DNA of 64,000 nt from Rhyzopertha dominica. Taxonomy: Eukaryota; Arthropoda; Insecta; Coleoptera; Bostrichidae. A model generated the notes under the pieces. The model was not told the origin of the DNA. It saw only the letters and a program-made list of their open reading frames with translations, and did not search any database. The stretch spans positions 17,760,245-17,824,244 of the forward strand of contig QCXZ01000086.1 in NCBI GenBank assembly GCA_025024175.1, given 5' to 3'. The position numbers and the translations under genes were made by a program. Positions 1-11,923 of the stretch are shown here, in pieces (the first letter of the stretch is position 1; each line of letters begins with the position of its first letter).

Positions 1-202
1 GTTAGCTGTTTAGATTTGTAATAGTACTCGTGATAACGTACGTAATTTACCAGGTGCGTTCAGGAGGTTTTTGAATTTGGTATTTTTGAGGTGTTTATCG
101 TTATCTTTCGTCTTTTGAGATAGATTTGTCTTGTTCGTTCGCTTTTTTGGAGGGCGGTGACTTCGTGTTTGTAGTAGTAGGTATTTTTTTGCATTTTTTT
201 TA

Positions 203-1678
203 TTGTCATTCATAATGGAGGTTAATCGTCTCTTAGGCGATGAATTGACTTACGAATTATTGATACGAGGGGCCGACATAAATGGAAAGGTGGACGAAAA
301 ACGTAAATTGCTTCGGGAATTAATGAGAACGGAAGAACAAGCACCAAATGCTTTAATTCCGGGAATTAAACCTCTCGAAGAACTAACCACATGTACGAAT
401 AAACTAGACGAGCTTTTAGGTTATCTTCAGGAATTTAACTATAAAAATTCAAATAACGAATATCAACGAATATTTTCGCGATTAACTCACGTCGATCAAC
501 GTTTAAAACGCATTCAGACAACGGAAGCTAATTTAATTTAAAAATGGGATCATTTGATCAGAGTTTGTGGTGAGTTATGTGATAATCTTCATACGATGGT
601 ACGACAACCGCAACCTGAACCGCCACCCTTGTTGAGATTTGATGACCCAGCTGAATCAGGCATTGTACAACCAGAAAGAACTATTTCACCGGTTGCCGTA
701 GTAAATAGTGGTGCTAGTACTAGTGCAGCTGTTATGCAAAATTCAAGGCACGTTTCATTTCCGAATATTAATTCTAATGACTTAATAGTTAATTCAACTA
801 CTCGATTAACAGAGCAGCTGAATAATGTTAATGTTTCACGTTCGTACTCCTCGAATTTTCCATCACCGGTTACATACCTACCGGTACGAAAATGGAATTT
901 GATTTTTAATGGCGACTCTAGCGTATCAGCGTTTATCGAAAGAGTTGAAGGATTACGTATTGCACGCAGTGTCACCAAAGATCAACTATTGCAATCTGCT
1001 GTTGAAATGCTCACCGACAACGCGCTTGTGTGGTTTAGGTCAGTACGGGACACAGTGGTTAATTGGGATGATTTGGTAGCAAAACTTCGACTTACATTTT
1101 TACCGCATGACTATGAATCGGAATTATGGGATGAAATCCTGAATCGCACGCAACATGAGACAGAACGGGTATCAGTATTTATTGCCGTCATGGAAAACAT
1201 GTTTCGGAGATTGCCAACTCTGCCGACCGAATCGGTAAGACTTGCCACGTAAAAACTTACTACCCCGTTTCGTAACACGACTTGCACTTCATCAGATAGA
1301 TACAGTTTCAAAACTAATAGAAACTTGTAAGGCTATTGAAGATGCCCAGCGTCTGCGATGAAATACAAACCACCTCCAACGAATTACTCACGTCTTCTGG
1401 AAAGGGACTTAGCTTTTAGAAAGGGTAAAGATAGAAGTTTTCTGTCATCAGTCGAAGAGACGACTACAACCAGGCCATCGCTGGACCAAACGAATGACAT
1501 CCAAACTGAAGGATCAGCAGCCATCAATTCAATTACGTGCTGGAATTGTCGACAAACGGGGCATCGCGCATCACAGTGCAGCAAACAAAAGACTCTCCAT
1601 TGTTATCGTTGCGGAGAACAAAATTTCACTACTAGAACCTGTCCGAAATGTTCGGTAAAAGGCAATCCGAGTCACTAG
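203..1678 (+). pseudogene. gypsy copy A gag with CCHC zinc knuckle, broken
   Basis: This is the structural Gag protein of the retrotransposon, which forms the particle and binds RNA. The first open stretch (203-541) begins at an ATG after the leader. A second stretch (554-1252) holds the capsid-like part with the hydrophobic, tryptophan-containing segments typical of Ty3/gypsy gag. A third (1358-1678) holds a CCHC knuckle, CWNCRQTGHRASQC, followed by a second, cysteine-rich knuckle-like segment. Stops and frameshifts lie near 541, 1250 and 1340. The order and spacing match one ancestral gag, so this is one broken gene and not three. The same region in copy B starts at 5022. Confidence 0.85.
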
Positions 1679-1689
1679 GTGGTCGTGGA

Positions 1690-4600
1690 GTGGTCTCGGA
1701 TGAAACAAACGCGGCTAGTTTAATTAGGGAATCNAAAAGCGGAGATAGATTTGCACCCGTCTTATCATTTATTTTTGCGCATTGTCAAGGCGACCAGCGA
1801 NCTCATTTGGAAANTTCNATAATGGGAAAAAAATTTAGAGGATTGTTACACGGGAGCGAGCAAAAGTTTTATANGCACATCTACCTGGGACATTTTAAAG
1901 AACTTTGGGATTAAACTATCAACTTCATCTGTACGCGCATGCACTGTCGCCAATAATCAAAGCTGTACTATCATAGGTTCTGTAATTGTACCCGTACAAT
2001 TAGAAAATAAAGTGCACGTCTTTGAATTACTTGTAGTACCTAACTTAAACGCACCACCTTTTTTGGGCATAGACTTCTGGACAACGATGAAAATTGTTCC
2101 AAACTTGCATAGTAAATGTTGGGTTTGTGATGACTCACTGCGACAGGACACCTATCTTAATTCGGTAGTATCGCGCGAAACTTTAAATTCCGAACAGCAG
2201 CAGCAATTAAATAATTTGACAAATCGTTATTTCTCTTTAATGGGAAATAAATTAGGTTGTACCAATTTAGTAAGTCACAAAATTGAAGTAGAATCAGATC
2301 CTATTAAACAGAGTCCGTACCGTGTGTCTCCTGCTATTCAACAAAAAATTGACGAAGAAATTAGAACAATGTTGGAAAATAACATAATTGAGCTTTCAAC
2401 ATCCGCATGGTCTTCACCCGTGTTACTAGTGCCAAAGAAAGACGGTTCTTACCGCTTTTGTATAGATTTTAGAAAGCTAAACAAGGTGACCAAAAGGGAT
2501 GCGTATCCACTGCCATTTATATCATCAATTCTAGACAAATTGCGCGAAACGCGTTACCTTAGTTTGTTGGATATAAAGTCAGCCTACTGGCAAGTACCAG
2601 TTGCTCCTGAATCACGCGAATTTACTGCTTTTTCAGTTCCGGGTCGGGGATTATTTCAATTTAAACGTATGCCATTTGGCTTGACTAACGCACCGGCAAC
2701 ATAGCAACGATTGGTAGACAAAATTTTAGGACCAGGACTTGAACCGAACGTTTTTGTTTATTTAGATGACGTGATAATCGTTGCTAACAGTTTTGAGCAT
2801 CACTTGGAGATACTAGACACTACTTTTAAGAGATTTCTAGCGGCGGGCTTGACTCTTTCAAAGGAAAAATGCACTTTCTGCAAACCTGAGTTATGATACT
2901 TAGGATANGTCGTTGGTAGTNACGGTTTACATGTCGACCCTGATAAGATGAAGGCCATACTTGACATTCCAACACCAAAACCGTAGCTGAAGTGCGAAGA
3001 ATCATCGGTACAGCATCCTGGTACAGACGATTTATAGCTTCCTTCTCTACTCTTATTGCAGCACTAGTTGCTCTTCTACGAAAGGGAAAAACTTGGTCGT
3101 GGAACGAAGAATGTGAGTGCGCCTTTCAAGCTATTAAAGATGCTCTAGTTTCAGCACCAATTTTAAGCTGTCCTGATTTTAACTTACCATTTATCGTGCA
3201 GTATTGGGGCAGTTTTATCACAGAAAAAATCTAATGGGGAGGAACATGTAATTTGCTACGTAAGTCGTTCTCTTTCAAGACAAGAAAGAAATTATTCGGT
3301 CACAGAACGCGAATGTCTTGCTGTTATTTACTCGATAGAAAAGCTTCGACCTTATTTGGAAGGTTATAGGTTTACAGTCATTACAGACCACCATTCCTTT
3401 TTATAGTTAAACAATTGAAGGAACCAACAGGCCGCCTAGCTCGATGGGCTGTGCGATTGCAACATTTTCATTCGAGATTATATCATCGCAAAAGGTAAAG
3501 ATCACGTGGTTCCAGATTTACGTTCACGTGCAGTACCGGAAATAGCATCTCTTAATTCGAATGCTTCCGTCGCTGACAAATGGTATAATGTCCTTATTGT
3601 AAGTTCAGCAGAACCCTCTTCCGCTACCCAACACTTGGCGTGTAGAAGAGAATCGTCTATACAAATATGTGACGGACACCTATTCTGATTTACGAGGTGA
3701 AACTTACTGTTGGAAAACAGTCCTACCCAAGCAGGAAAGATTACAGGTAATGCAGGATAATCATGATTCCTCAAAAGCTTGTCACGCTGGAATTTATAAA
3801 ACCTTCGAACGCATAAAATCCGCATATTATTGGCCAAAAATGCGTGCTGATATCGCCAAATATATAAATAGTTGTAGAGTATGCGTTGCAAGCAAAGCCA
3901 TACAGAAGCCTCCAGCGGGAATGTTAGGTAAACATCCCGACGCAACTCGCCCTTGGCAGATAATTAGTTGTGACTTGTGTGGACCATTGCCACGATCAAC
4001 ACAAGGATATCGTTTTATATTTGTTGTTCAGGATTGCTTTAGTAAATTTGTACTATTATTCCCGTTGAGGTCTGCTACTGCAACCGCCATTAAACGCATT
4101 ATCGAGGAGCACGTATTTCTGATGTTTTCCGTACCAGAACATTAATATGCGACAATGGTGTGCAGTTTAAAAGTCGTGAATTCGCCAAACTGTGTGCAGA
4201 TTATCAGGTAAAATATATTGTTTACGCCTTACTACCACCCACAGGCTAATCCCGTGGAAAGAGTGAATCGAGTCATTAAAACAATGCTTTCGTGTTATGT
4301 AGCTCAAAATCAAAGGCAGTGGTGTAAATTATTGCCAAGAGTAGGTTGTGCGATCCGAACTTGCTACCCATGAAGTATTAAAATTAACACCATTTTTCGT
4401 TAAACTTCGGCCGTGAACACATCATATCCGGTGATCAGTATCGAAATTCAGGAACCCTGACGTGAACCCAACAACCCTACCGAAAAAGGCAAATTGTTGC
4501 AGGCTCTTTTTAAGGATGTTCGCCAACGTTTGGATAAACCCACATGCGCTCAAAGATCCCCTACAACTTGCGGCATAGATCTCTACAATTCAAGGTGAGA

Positions 4601-4800
4601 TGAAGTATATAGAAAGAACCACATTTTATCCGATGCTGCTAACTATATTACTGCCAAAGTTGGCCGAAAAGTATATTGGACCGTACACTATTTCTAGGAA
4701 ATTGTCGCCTACTACTTATGAATTAATTGATGAACATAATCGCAATCGCGGAGTGTTTCATGTGAAAGACTTAAAAGTTCATCCTCCAGATAGGAGTTAG
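1690..4800 (+). pseudogene. gypsy copy A pol (protease, RT, RNase H, integrase), broken
   Basis: Remains of the polyprotein that copies and inserts the element. A protease-like segment sits near 1840-1875, but the expected active-site aspartate codon is not in frame. Reverse transcriptase runs about 2250-2900, with the FRKLN, PFGL and YLDDVIIV motifs present. RNase H covers about 2990-3450. Integrase runs about 3670-4400, with an HHCC-like region and a DLCGPLP core, and an integrase C-terminal piece lies at 4600-4800. In-frame stops TAG (2702-2704) and TGA (2894-2896) interrupt the RT, with several indels downstream. Both stops recur in copy B, so the element was dead before it was duplicated. 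Confidence 0.9.
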
Positions 4801-4921
4801 TCAGTAAATCAATTTTTGGGCGCTGATCTCAGTTATTATGCTATGTTACATGGATTATGATTATACTTAAATGTAGGTAGAAAATTTTCGGGAAAATTTT
4901 CTTGGGATTAGAGGGGGAACT

Positions 4922-5021
4922 NNNNNNNNNNNNNNNNNNNNNNNNNNNNNNNNNNNNNNNNNNNNNNNNNNNNNNNNNNNNNNNNNNNNNNNNNNNNNNN
5001 NNNNNNNNNNNNNNNNNNNNN
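4922..5021. other. assembly gap, exactly 100 N
   Basis: One hundred unknown bases separate the two gypsy copies. The left side stops at the end of the internal region and the right side resumes at the point equal to base 354 of copy A. The gap therefore hides at least the first 353 bases of copy B and probably an LTR. A round 100-N run is a common placeholder, so its true length is unknown. Confidence 0.99.
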
Positions 5022-6310
5022 TAATTCCGGGAATTAAACCTCTCGAAGAACTAACCACATGTTCGAATAAACTAGACGAGCTTTTAGGTTATCTTCAAGA
5101 ATTTAACTATAAAAATTCAAATAACGAATATCAACGAATATTTTCGCGATTAACTCACGTCGATCAACGTTTAAAACGCATTCAGACAACGGAAGCTAAT
5201 TTAATTTAAAAATGGGATCATTTGATCAGAGTTTGTGGTGAGTTATGTGATAATCTTCATAGATGGTACGACAACCGCAACCTGAACCGCCACCCTTGTT
5301 GAGATTTGATGACCCAGCTGAATCAGGCATTGTACAACCAGAAAGAACTATTTCACCGGTTGCCGTAGTAAATAGTGGTGCTAGTACTAGTGCAGCTGTT
5401 ATGCAAAATTCAAGGCGTTTCATTTCCGAATATTAATTCTAATGACTTAATAGTTAATTCAACTACTCGATTAACAGAGCAGCTGAATAATGTTAATGTT
5501 TCACGTTCGTACTCCTCGAATTTTCCATCACCGGTTACATACCTACCGGTACGAAAATGGAATTTGATTTTTAATGGCGACTCTAGCGTATCAGCGTTTA
5601 TCGAAAGAGTTGAAGAATTACGTATTGCACGCAGTGTCACCAAAGATCAACTATTGCAATCTGCTGTTGAAATGTTCACCGACGACGCGCTTGTGTGGTT
5701 TAGGTCAGTACGGGACACAGTGGTTATTGGGATGATTTGGTAGCAAAACTTCGACTTACATTTTTACCGCATGACTATGAATCGGAATTATGGGATGAAA
5801 TCCTGAATCGCACGCAACATGAGACAGAACGGGTATCAGTATTTATTGCCGTCATGGAAAACATGTTTCGGAGATTGCCAACTCTGCCGACAGAATCGGT
5901 AAGACTTGCCACGTAAAAACTTACTACCCCGTTTCGTAACACGACTTGCACTTCATCCAGATAGATACAGTTTCAAAACTAATAGAAACTTGTAAGGCTA
6001 TTGAAGATGCCAGCGTCTGCGATGAAATACAAACCACCTCCAACGAATTACTCACGTCTTCTGGAAAGGGACTTAGCTTTTAGAAAGGGTAAAGATAGAA
6101 GTTTTCTGTCATCAGTCGAAGAGACGACTACAACCAGGCCATCGCTGGACCAAACGAATGACATCCAAACTGAAGGATCAGCAGCCATCAATTCAATTAC
6201 GTGCTGGAATTGTCGACAAACGGGGCATCGCGCATCACAAGTGCAGCAAACAAAAGACTCTCCATTGTTATCGTTGCGGAGAACAAAATTTCACTACTAG
6301 ACCTGTCCGA
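5022..6310 (+). pseudogene. gypsy copy B gag, broken
   Basis: Counterpart of the copy A gag, missing its first 350 bases to the gap. The capsid-like part reads at 5375-5743 and the first CCHC knuckle at about 6001-6300. An extra base near 6240 shifts the frame inside the knuckle, where copy A stays open. Other breaks sit at 5743 and 5910. It is the same broken gene and not an independent insertion. Confidence 0.85.
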
Positions 6311-6329
6311 AATGTTCGGTAAAAGGCAA

Positions 6330-9300
6330 TCCGAGTTCACTAGGTGGTCGTGGAGTGGTCTCGGATGAAACAACGCGGCTAGTTTAATTAGGGAATCTAA
6401 AAGCGGAGATAGATTTGCACCCGTCTTATCATTTATTTTTGCGCATTGTCAAGGCGACCAGCGGACCTCATTTGGAAATTTCTATAATGGGGAAAAAAAT
6501 TTAGAGGATTGTTACACGGGAGCGAGCAAAAGTTTTATAAGCACATCTACCTGGGACATTTTAAAGAACTTTGGGATTAAACTATCAACTTCATCTGTAC
6601 GCGCATGCACTGTCGCCAATAATCAAAGCTGTACTATCATAGGTTCTGTAATTGTACCCGTACAATTAGAAAATAAAGTGCACGTCTTTGAATTACTTGT
6701 AGTACCTAACTTAAACGCACCACCTTTTTGGGCATAGACTTCTGGACAACGATGAAAATTGTTCCAAACTTGCATAGTAAATGTTGGGTTTGTGATGACT
6801 CACTGCGACAGGACACCTATCTTAATTCGGTAGTAATCGCGCGAAACTTTAAATTCCGAACAGCAGCAGCAATTAAATAATTTGACAAATCGTTATTTCT
6901 CTTTAATGGGAAATAAATTAGGTTGTACCAATTTAGTAAGTCACAAAATTGAAGTAGAATCAGATCCTATTAAACAGAGTCCGTACCGTGTGTCTCCTGC
7001 TATTCAACAAAAAATTGACGAAGAAATTAGAACAATGTTGGAAATAACATAATTGAGCTTTCAACATCCGCATGGTCCTTCACCCGTGTTACTAGTGCCA
7101 AGAAAGACGGTTCTTACCGCTTTTGTATAGATTTTAGAAAGCTAAACAAGGTGACCAAAAGGGATGCGTATCCACTGCCATTTATATCATCAATTCTAGA
7201 CAAATTGCGCGAAACGCGTTACCTTAGTTTGTTGGATATAAAGTCAGCCTACTGGCAAGTACCAGTTGCTCCTGAATCACGCGAATTTACTGCTTTTTCA
7301 GTTCCGGGTCGGGGATTATTTCAATTTAAACGTATGCCATTTGGCTTGACTAACGCACCGGCAACATAGCAACGATTGGTAGACAAAATTTTAGGACCAG
7401 GACTTGAACCGAACGTTTTTGTTTATTTAGATGACGTGATAATCGTTGCTAACAGTTTTGAGCATCACTTGGAGATACTAGACACTACTTTTAAGAGATT
7501 TCTAGCGGCGGGCTTGACTCTTTCAAAGGAAAAATGCACTTTCTGCAAACCTGAGTTATGATACTTAGGATATGTCGTTGGTAGTAACGGTTTACATGTC
7601 GACCCTGATAAGATGAAGGCCATACTTGACATTCCAACACCAAAAACCGTAGCTGAAGTGCGAAGAATCATCGGTACAGCATCCTGGTACAGACGATTTA
7701 TAGCTTCCTTCTCTACTCTTATTGCAGCACTAGTTGCTCTTCTACGAAAGGGAAAAACTTGGTCGTGGAACGAAGAATGTGAGTGCGCCTTTCAAGCTAT
7801 TAAAGATGCTCTAGTTTCAGCACCAATTTTAAGCTGTCCTGATTTTAACTTACCATTTATCGTGCAGTATTGGGGCAGTTTTATCACAGAAAAAATCTAA
7901 TGGGGAGGAACATGTAATTTGCTACGTAAGTCGTTCTCTTTCAAGACAAGAAAGAAATTATTCGGTCACAGAACGCGAATGTCTTGCTGTTATTTACTCG
8001 ATAGAAAAGCTTCGACCTTATTTGGAAGGTTATAGGTTTACAGTCATTACAGACCACCATTCCCTTTTATAGTTAAACCAATTTGAAAGGAACCAACAGG
8101 CCGCCTAGCTCGATGGGCTGTGCGATTGCAACAATTTTCATTCGAGATTATTCATCGCAAAGGTAAAGATCACGTGGTTCCAGATTTACGTTCACGTGCA
8201 GTACCGGAATAGCATCTCTTAATTCGAATGCTTCCGTCGCTGACAAATGGTATAATGTCCTTATTGGTAAAGTTCAGCAGAACCCTCTTCGCTACCCACA
8301 TTGGCGTGTAGAAGAGAATCGTCTATACAAATATGTGACGGACACCTATTCTGATTTACGAGGTGAAACTTACTGTTGGAAAACAGTCCTACCCAAGCAG
8401 GAAAGATTACAGGTAATGCAGGATAATCATGATTCCTCAAAAGCTTGTCACGCTTGGAATTTATAAAACCTTCGAACGTATATAATCCGCATATTATTGG
8501 CCAAAAATGCGTGCTGATATCGCCAAATATATAAATAGTTGTAGAGTATGCGTTGCAAGCAAAGCCATACAGAAGCCTCCAGCGGGAATGTTAGGTAAAC
8601 ATCCCGACGCAACTCGCCCTTGGCAGATAATTAGTTGTGACTTGTGTGGACCATTGCCACGATCAACACAAGGATATCGTTTTATATTTGTTGTTCAGAA
8701 TTGCTTTAGTAAATTTGTACTATTATTCCCGTTGAGGTCTGCTACTGCAACCGCCATTAAACGCATTATCGAGGAGCACGTATTTCTGATGTTTTCCGTA
8801 CCAGAACATTAAATATGCGACAATGGTGTGCAGTTTAAAAGTCGTGAATTCGGCCAAACTGGCGTGCAGATTATCAGGTAATATATTGTTTACGCCTTAC
8901 TACCACCCACAGGCTAATCCCGTGGAAAGAGTGAATCGAGTCATTAAAACAATGCTTTCGTGTTATGTAGCTCAAAATCAAAGGCAGTGGTGTAAATTAT
9001 TGCCAAGAGTGGGTTGTGCGATCCGAACTGCTACCCATGAAGTATTAAAATTAACAGCATTTTTCGTAAACTTCGGCCGTGAACACATCATAATGCGGTG
9101 ATCAGTATCGAGAATTCAGGAACCCTGACGTGAACCCCAACAACCCTACCGAAAAAGGCAAATTGTTGCAGGCTCTTTTTAAGGATGTTCGCCAACGTTT
9201 GGATAAAACCCACATGCGCCTCAAAGATCCCCTACAACTTGCGGCATAGATCTCTACAATTCAAGGTGGGAGATGAAGTATATAGAAAGAACCACACTTT

Positions 9301-9470
9301 ATCCGATGCTGCTAACTATATTACTGCAAAGTTGGCCGAAAAGTATATTGGACCGTACACTATTTCTAGGAATTGTCGCCTACTACTTATGAATTAATTG
9401 ATGAACATAATCGCAATCGCGGAGTGTTTCATGTGAAAGACTTAAAAGTTCATCCTCCAGATAGGAGTTA
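6330..9470 (+). pseudogene. gypsy copy B pol, broken
   Basis: Counterpart of the copy A pol. RT is readable from 7151 to 7561 with the YLDDVIIV catalytic motif. The same in-frame TAG (7367-7369) and TGA (7559-7561) are present as in copy A. RNase H continues at 7613-7900, the integrase core at 8507-8812 and about 8830-9100, and the integrase C-terminus near 9280-9470. Private one-base changes occur near 7050 (loss of an A) and 8690. Copy B keeps the RNase H frame open at 7650, where copy A has lost an A. Confidence 0.9.
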
Positions 9471-9592
9471 GTCAGTAAATCAATTTTTGGGCGCTGATCT
9501 CAGTTATTATGCTATGTTACATGGATTATGATTATACTTAAATGTAGGTAGAAAATTTTCGGGGAAATTTTCTTGGGATTAGAGGGGGGAAC

Positions 9593-10680
9593 TGTTAGTA
9601 GTTATAGTAGTTGGATTTTGCTGAATGGAATTTCACTCAATTGTGGATTTGAAAATCTGCTCATAACTCGACTAACCAGCCGTATTCGTCTAACGCGGCG
9701 TTGTCCTCTATACGAGGTAAGTTCAAAAGGTTGTGCGCTTCGGTGTAACGAGTGCATTATTTACACGCTTGTAGGGTTTCAAGTACCGACGTATTTACAT
9801 CCAGATTCAAGTACCGACGTATTTACATCCAGATTCAAATACCGACGCATTTACGTCAATATAGAAACACCCACGTCGTTTCACGAGTTCCAGTACGGAC
9901 GTGAACATTCTCCAGTGCCAGTTAGTAAATTTCCAGTGCACATCTCGATTGGGAAGTTCCTGTTCCCGAGACTGGATCACAGAACATCTTGACTGCACCT
10001 GGTAGCGACGACATTCGTGGTACTTACCTGATTTGGTTCCGGACCTTGGGCCACCTTCACGAAACGTACTCATCGTGGACTAAACAGCTAAGTCTAGCTA
10101 TAGATACGTTATATTTAATACTGCTGTTACGTGAGATTTGTCCTTATTTTTTTTACGTAGCTAAATTGAATTTATTAATGCAAAGTTCCCGTAGCTCGGT
10201 GTTTGACATTAAAGTATTACATTATTTTTTTCATTCGTTGCTTAATTATCTCGTTTCTTTATTCGTAACGCGTTTCGTTTGACATGTATAGATATACATA
10301 AATACTGTTCTTGGTTTTGTGAAACCGATATATGTACATATATGGGGGGATTAAAATTCATTTCTGCTGCATTTATAGTGATTTATGTTACGAAATACTT
10401 AAATTTCAGTATGTTGATTGCTCTTTAAATTAATTTCTGTATTTATTGAATTTAATATATGTTTCGTGGAGCTTCCGTTATCTTTTGTTTTACTTATAGC
10501 GCCATTAACTAGTATTTGAGCATATTGAATAGGTGATCCAGTTTGTAAAGCAACCATCTTTCGTGATTTGATGCTTTGTGTTGCGTTCGGTGGAGATATT
10601 TTAAATCACGTGGCGCCTGCTTCTTTTGTTTATCTTCTAAATATTACTGGGTTTTTTAATTGTTGCACTTAAAACCCACA
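9593..10680 (+). repeat. probable 3' LTR and flank of gypsy copy B (right boundary unresolved)
   Basis: Sequence starting with TGTTAGTAG directly after the polypurine tract is where a 3' LTR must begin. No second LTR copy is present to compare (the 5' LTR lies left of the window and the middle one would be inside the gap), so the right boundary cannot be set. The stretch holds a 28-bp tandem repeat at 9781-9864 and AT-rich sequence with no credible gene. Confidence 0.45.
9781..9864. repeat. 28-bp tandem repeat, three units
   Basis: Two perfect 28-bp units (9781-9808 and 9809-9836) beginning AAGTACCGACGTATTTAC are followed by a diverged third unit (9837-9864). They lie in the presumed U3 part of the LTR, where repeated enhancer-like blocks are common in gypsy elements. 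Confidence 0.9.
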
Positions 10681-11255
10681 CCCCACACCGACTGTGCTAG
10701 CGGCCACCGGAACCAACCCCGGTTGTTCTCTGTTATATCGTAACATAACTCTTCCCCTTTTGTTTTACCTAAAGGATCTGAAGACGTTCAGTAGTTGGAA
10801 TGAACAACGATTACGCGGTCACCATATCAAACATGATCTCGTCGCTCGCAGGTTTCGTGCAAAGGGGAATTCCGAGAATTTGCCATCCCTATTCCCAATA
10901 TGACAGACAACCAAACCTAGAAAACCCCGTTTCTGATTTGACATTGAGACGGCTGCGTTTGTCAAAATCCCGGGCGTGGTTGCCAACTGACTATTTACTA
11001 CCAATCTTTGGTACTACATTAAAATATGACCGGTTAGGTGTTGAGTGTAGTTCTTGCAACCGCTGTGGTGTGACGCAATGCATTAAACATAAGTGTAAGT
11101 TAATGTAGGTATCTATAATGTACGGCGAAGCAATAAAAATAGTAGGTAACTGTATGTACAGGTGAAGTTAGAAGTCGTCACGGTAGATGTCGGCCAATTA
11201 GAGTGGATGGAATACGCAACGTGTGTAAGAAATTGGGGTAATCCCCAGTTGCGAG
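10681..11255. other. unassigned intergenic stretch
   Basis: I see no coding gene here. A GC-richer block around 10680-10740 contains a short palindrome around CCGGAACCAACCCCGG. Open frames near 10800-11100 have no family resemblance and their composition looks non-coding. Confidence 0.4.
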
Positions 11256-11300
11256 GATATATATACACTTGCGTCTAGCTCCCGAGTCCTGCAGCGACTT
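11256..11300 (+). repeat. left terminal inverted repeat of the MULE
   Basis: Imperfect inverted match to 14912-14955. The core is GCGTCTAGCTCCCGAG, with TATATATA just outside it and CCTGCAGCGACT inside. It lies about 0.6 kb beyond the transposase stop codon. Confidence 0.7.
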
Positions 11301-11923
11301 CGGTATGATTCGGCAAGCTTCGAATGGCTGTATGAAACCATAGATAAAGCATAGCCAGACTGATCATAATGCATGAGTGAATTGAATAATTATTAAATTT
11401 TCAAGTATAATCTGTATAATCAAGTAATAATCTGGTATAACCAATCAACATTTCTTTTCAAAAATTATATTAAAATTAGCCCGCCTGTTGATCTGATTAT
11501 TAATTTCGTTTAATTATAAAGTAACATATTTTATTATACGGTGAGCGTATAAAATCTGGAATAAATTTAATAAAATTGAGACAGTCAAATTTCATGCAAA
11601 ACCCTTGGACATGTCGATTTTGTTTTTTTTTGGACATGTTTTTTAACTTCTGCTCCATTTTGGCAGTCTTTTATTTTCTAGATATGATGTCATTGTACCT
11701 TATTTTTAATGGCGTCCCATTTTTATGCCACATTTGGTTTTTGCTTAAAATTACAAATTCCTTGATGAATTACAATATGCTCTTAGCAATGATATTTAAA
11801 ATTTCAGCAAAAAAAGGGTGAACCATGAGATAATGGCAGACAATTAATTAATATTTGAGAACAAAATTCTATTATTATGTAAAACACATACTAAAATACA
11901 GTTAATAAACATTCAAAAACATG

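Larger units (their letters stand above)
1..4921 (+). mobile_element. Ty3/gypsy retrotransposon, copy A (internal region)
   Basis: The internal region of an LTR retrotransposon reads left to right in the order gag, CCHC knuckle, protease, reverse transcriptase, RNase H, integrase. Bases 1-202 are an untranslated leader, and no 5' LTR is visible inside the window. The right end carries a purine-rich tract (about 4903-4918) just before the N gap, as expected for a polypurine tract next to a 3' LTR. The coding frame is broken many times and several single Ns occur (1734-1874, 2907, 2921). A second copy of the same sequence follows the gap. The gene order and the YLDD motif make the Ty3/gypsy assignment secure. 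Confidence 0.9.
5022..9592 (+). mobile_element. Ty3/gypsy retrotransposon, copy B (internal region)
   Basis: A second copy of the element at 1-4921 in the same orientation, starting at the position matching base 354 of copy A. The two read almost base for base alike. Most differences are one-base insertions or losses, often in runs of the same base, plus a few substitutions. It ends with the same purine tract (about 9576-9591), here followed by sequence instead of Ns. Where copy A has isolated Ns, copy B has normal bases. Confidence 0.9.

Noticed and set aside
589..978. Open minus-strand frame opposite gypsy gag
   Set aside because: It mirrors the real plus-strand gag codons and recurs in the second copy only because the DNA is duplicated.
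9781..9864. CRISPR-like 28-bp repeat
   Set aside because: Units are directly adjacent with no spacers, number only three, and lie in a eukaryotic LTR.
10694..11108. Open frames between the gypsy and the MULE
   Set aside because: Short, overlapping on both strands, no recognisable motif and no splice or promoter support.
11241..11265. 8-11 bp target duplication around the MULE
   Set aside because: I compared the bases outside both inverted repeats and found no match, so no duplication is claimed.
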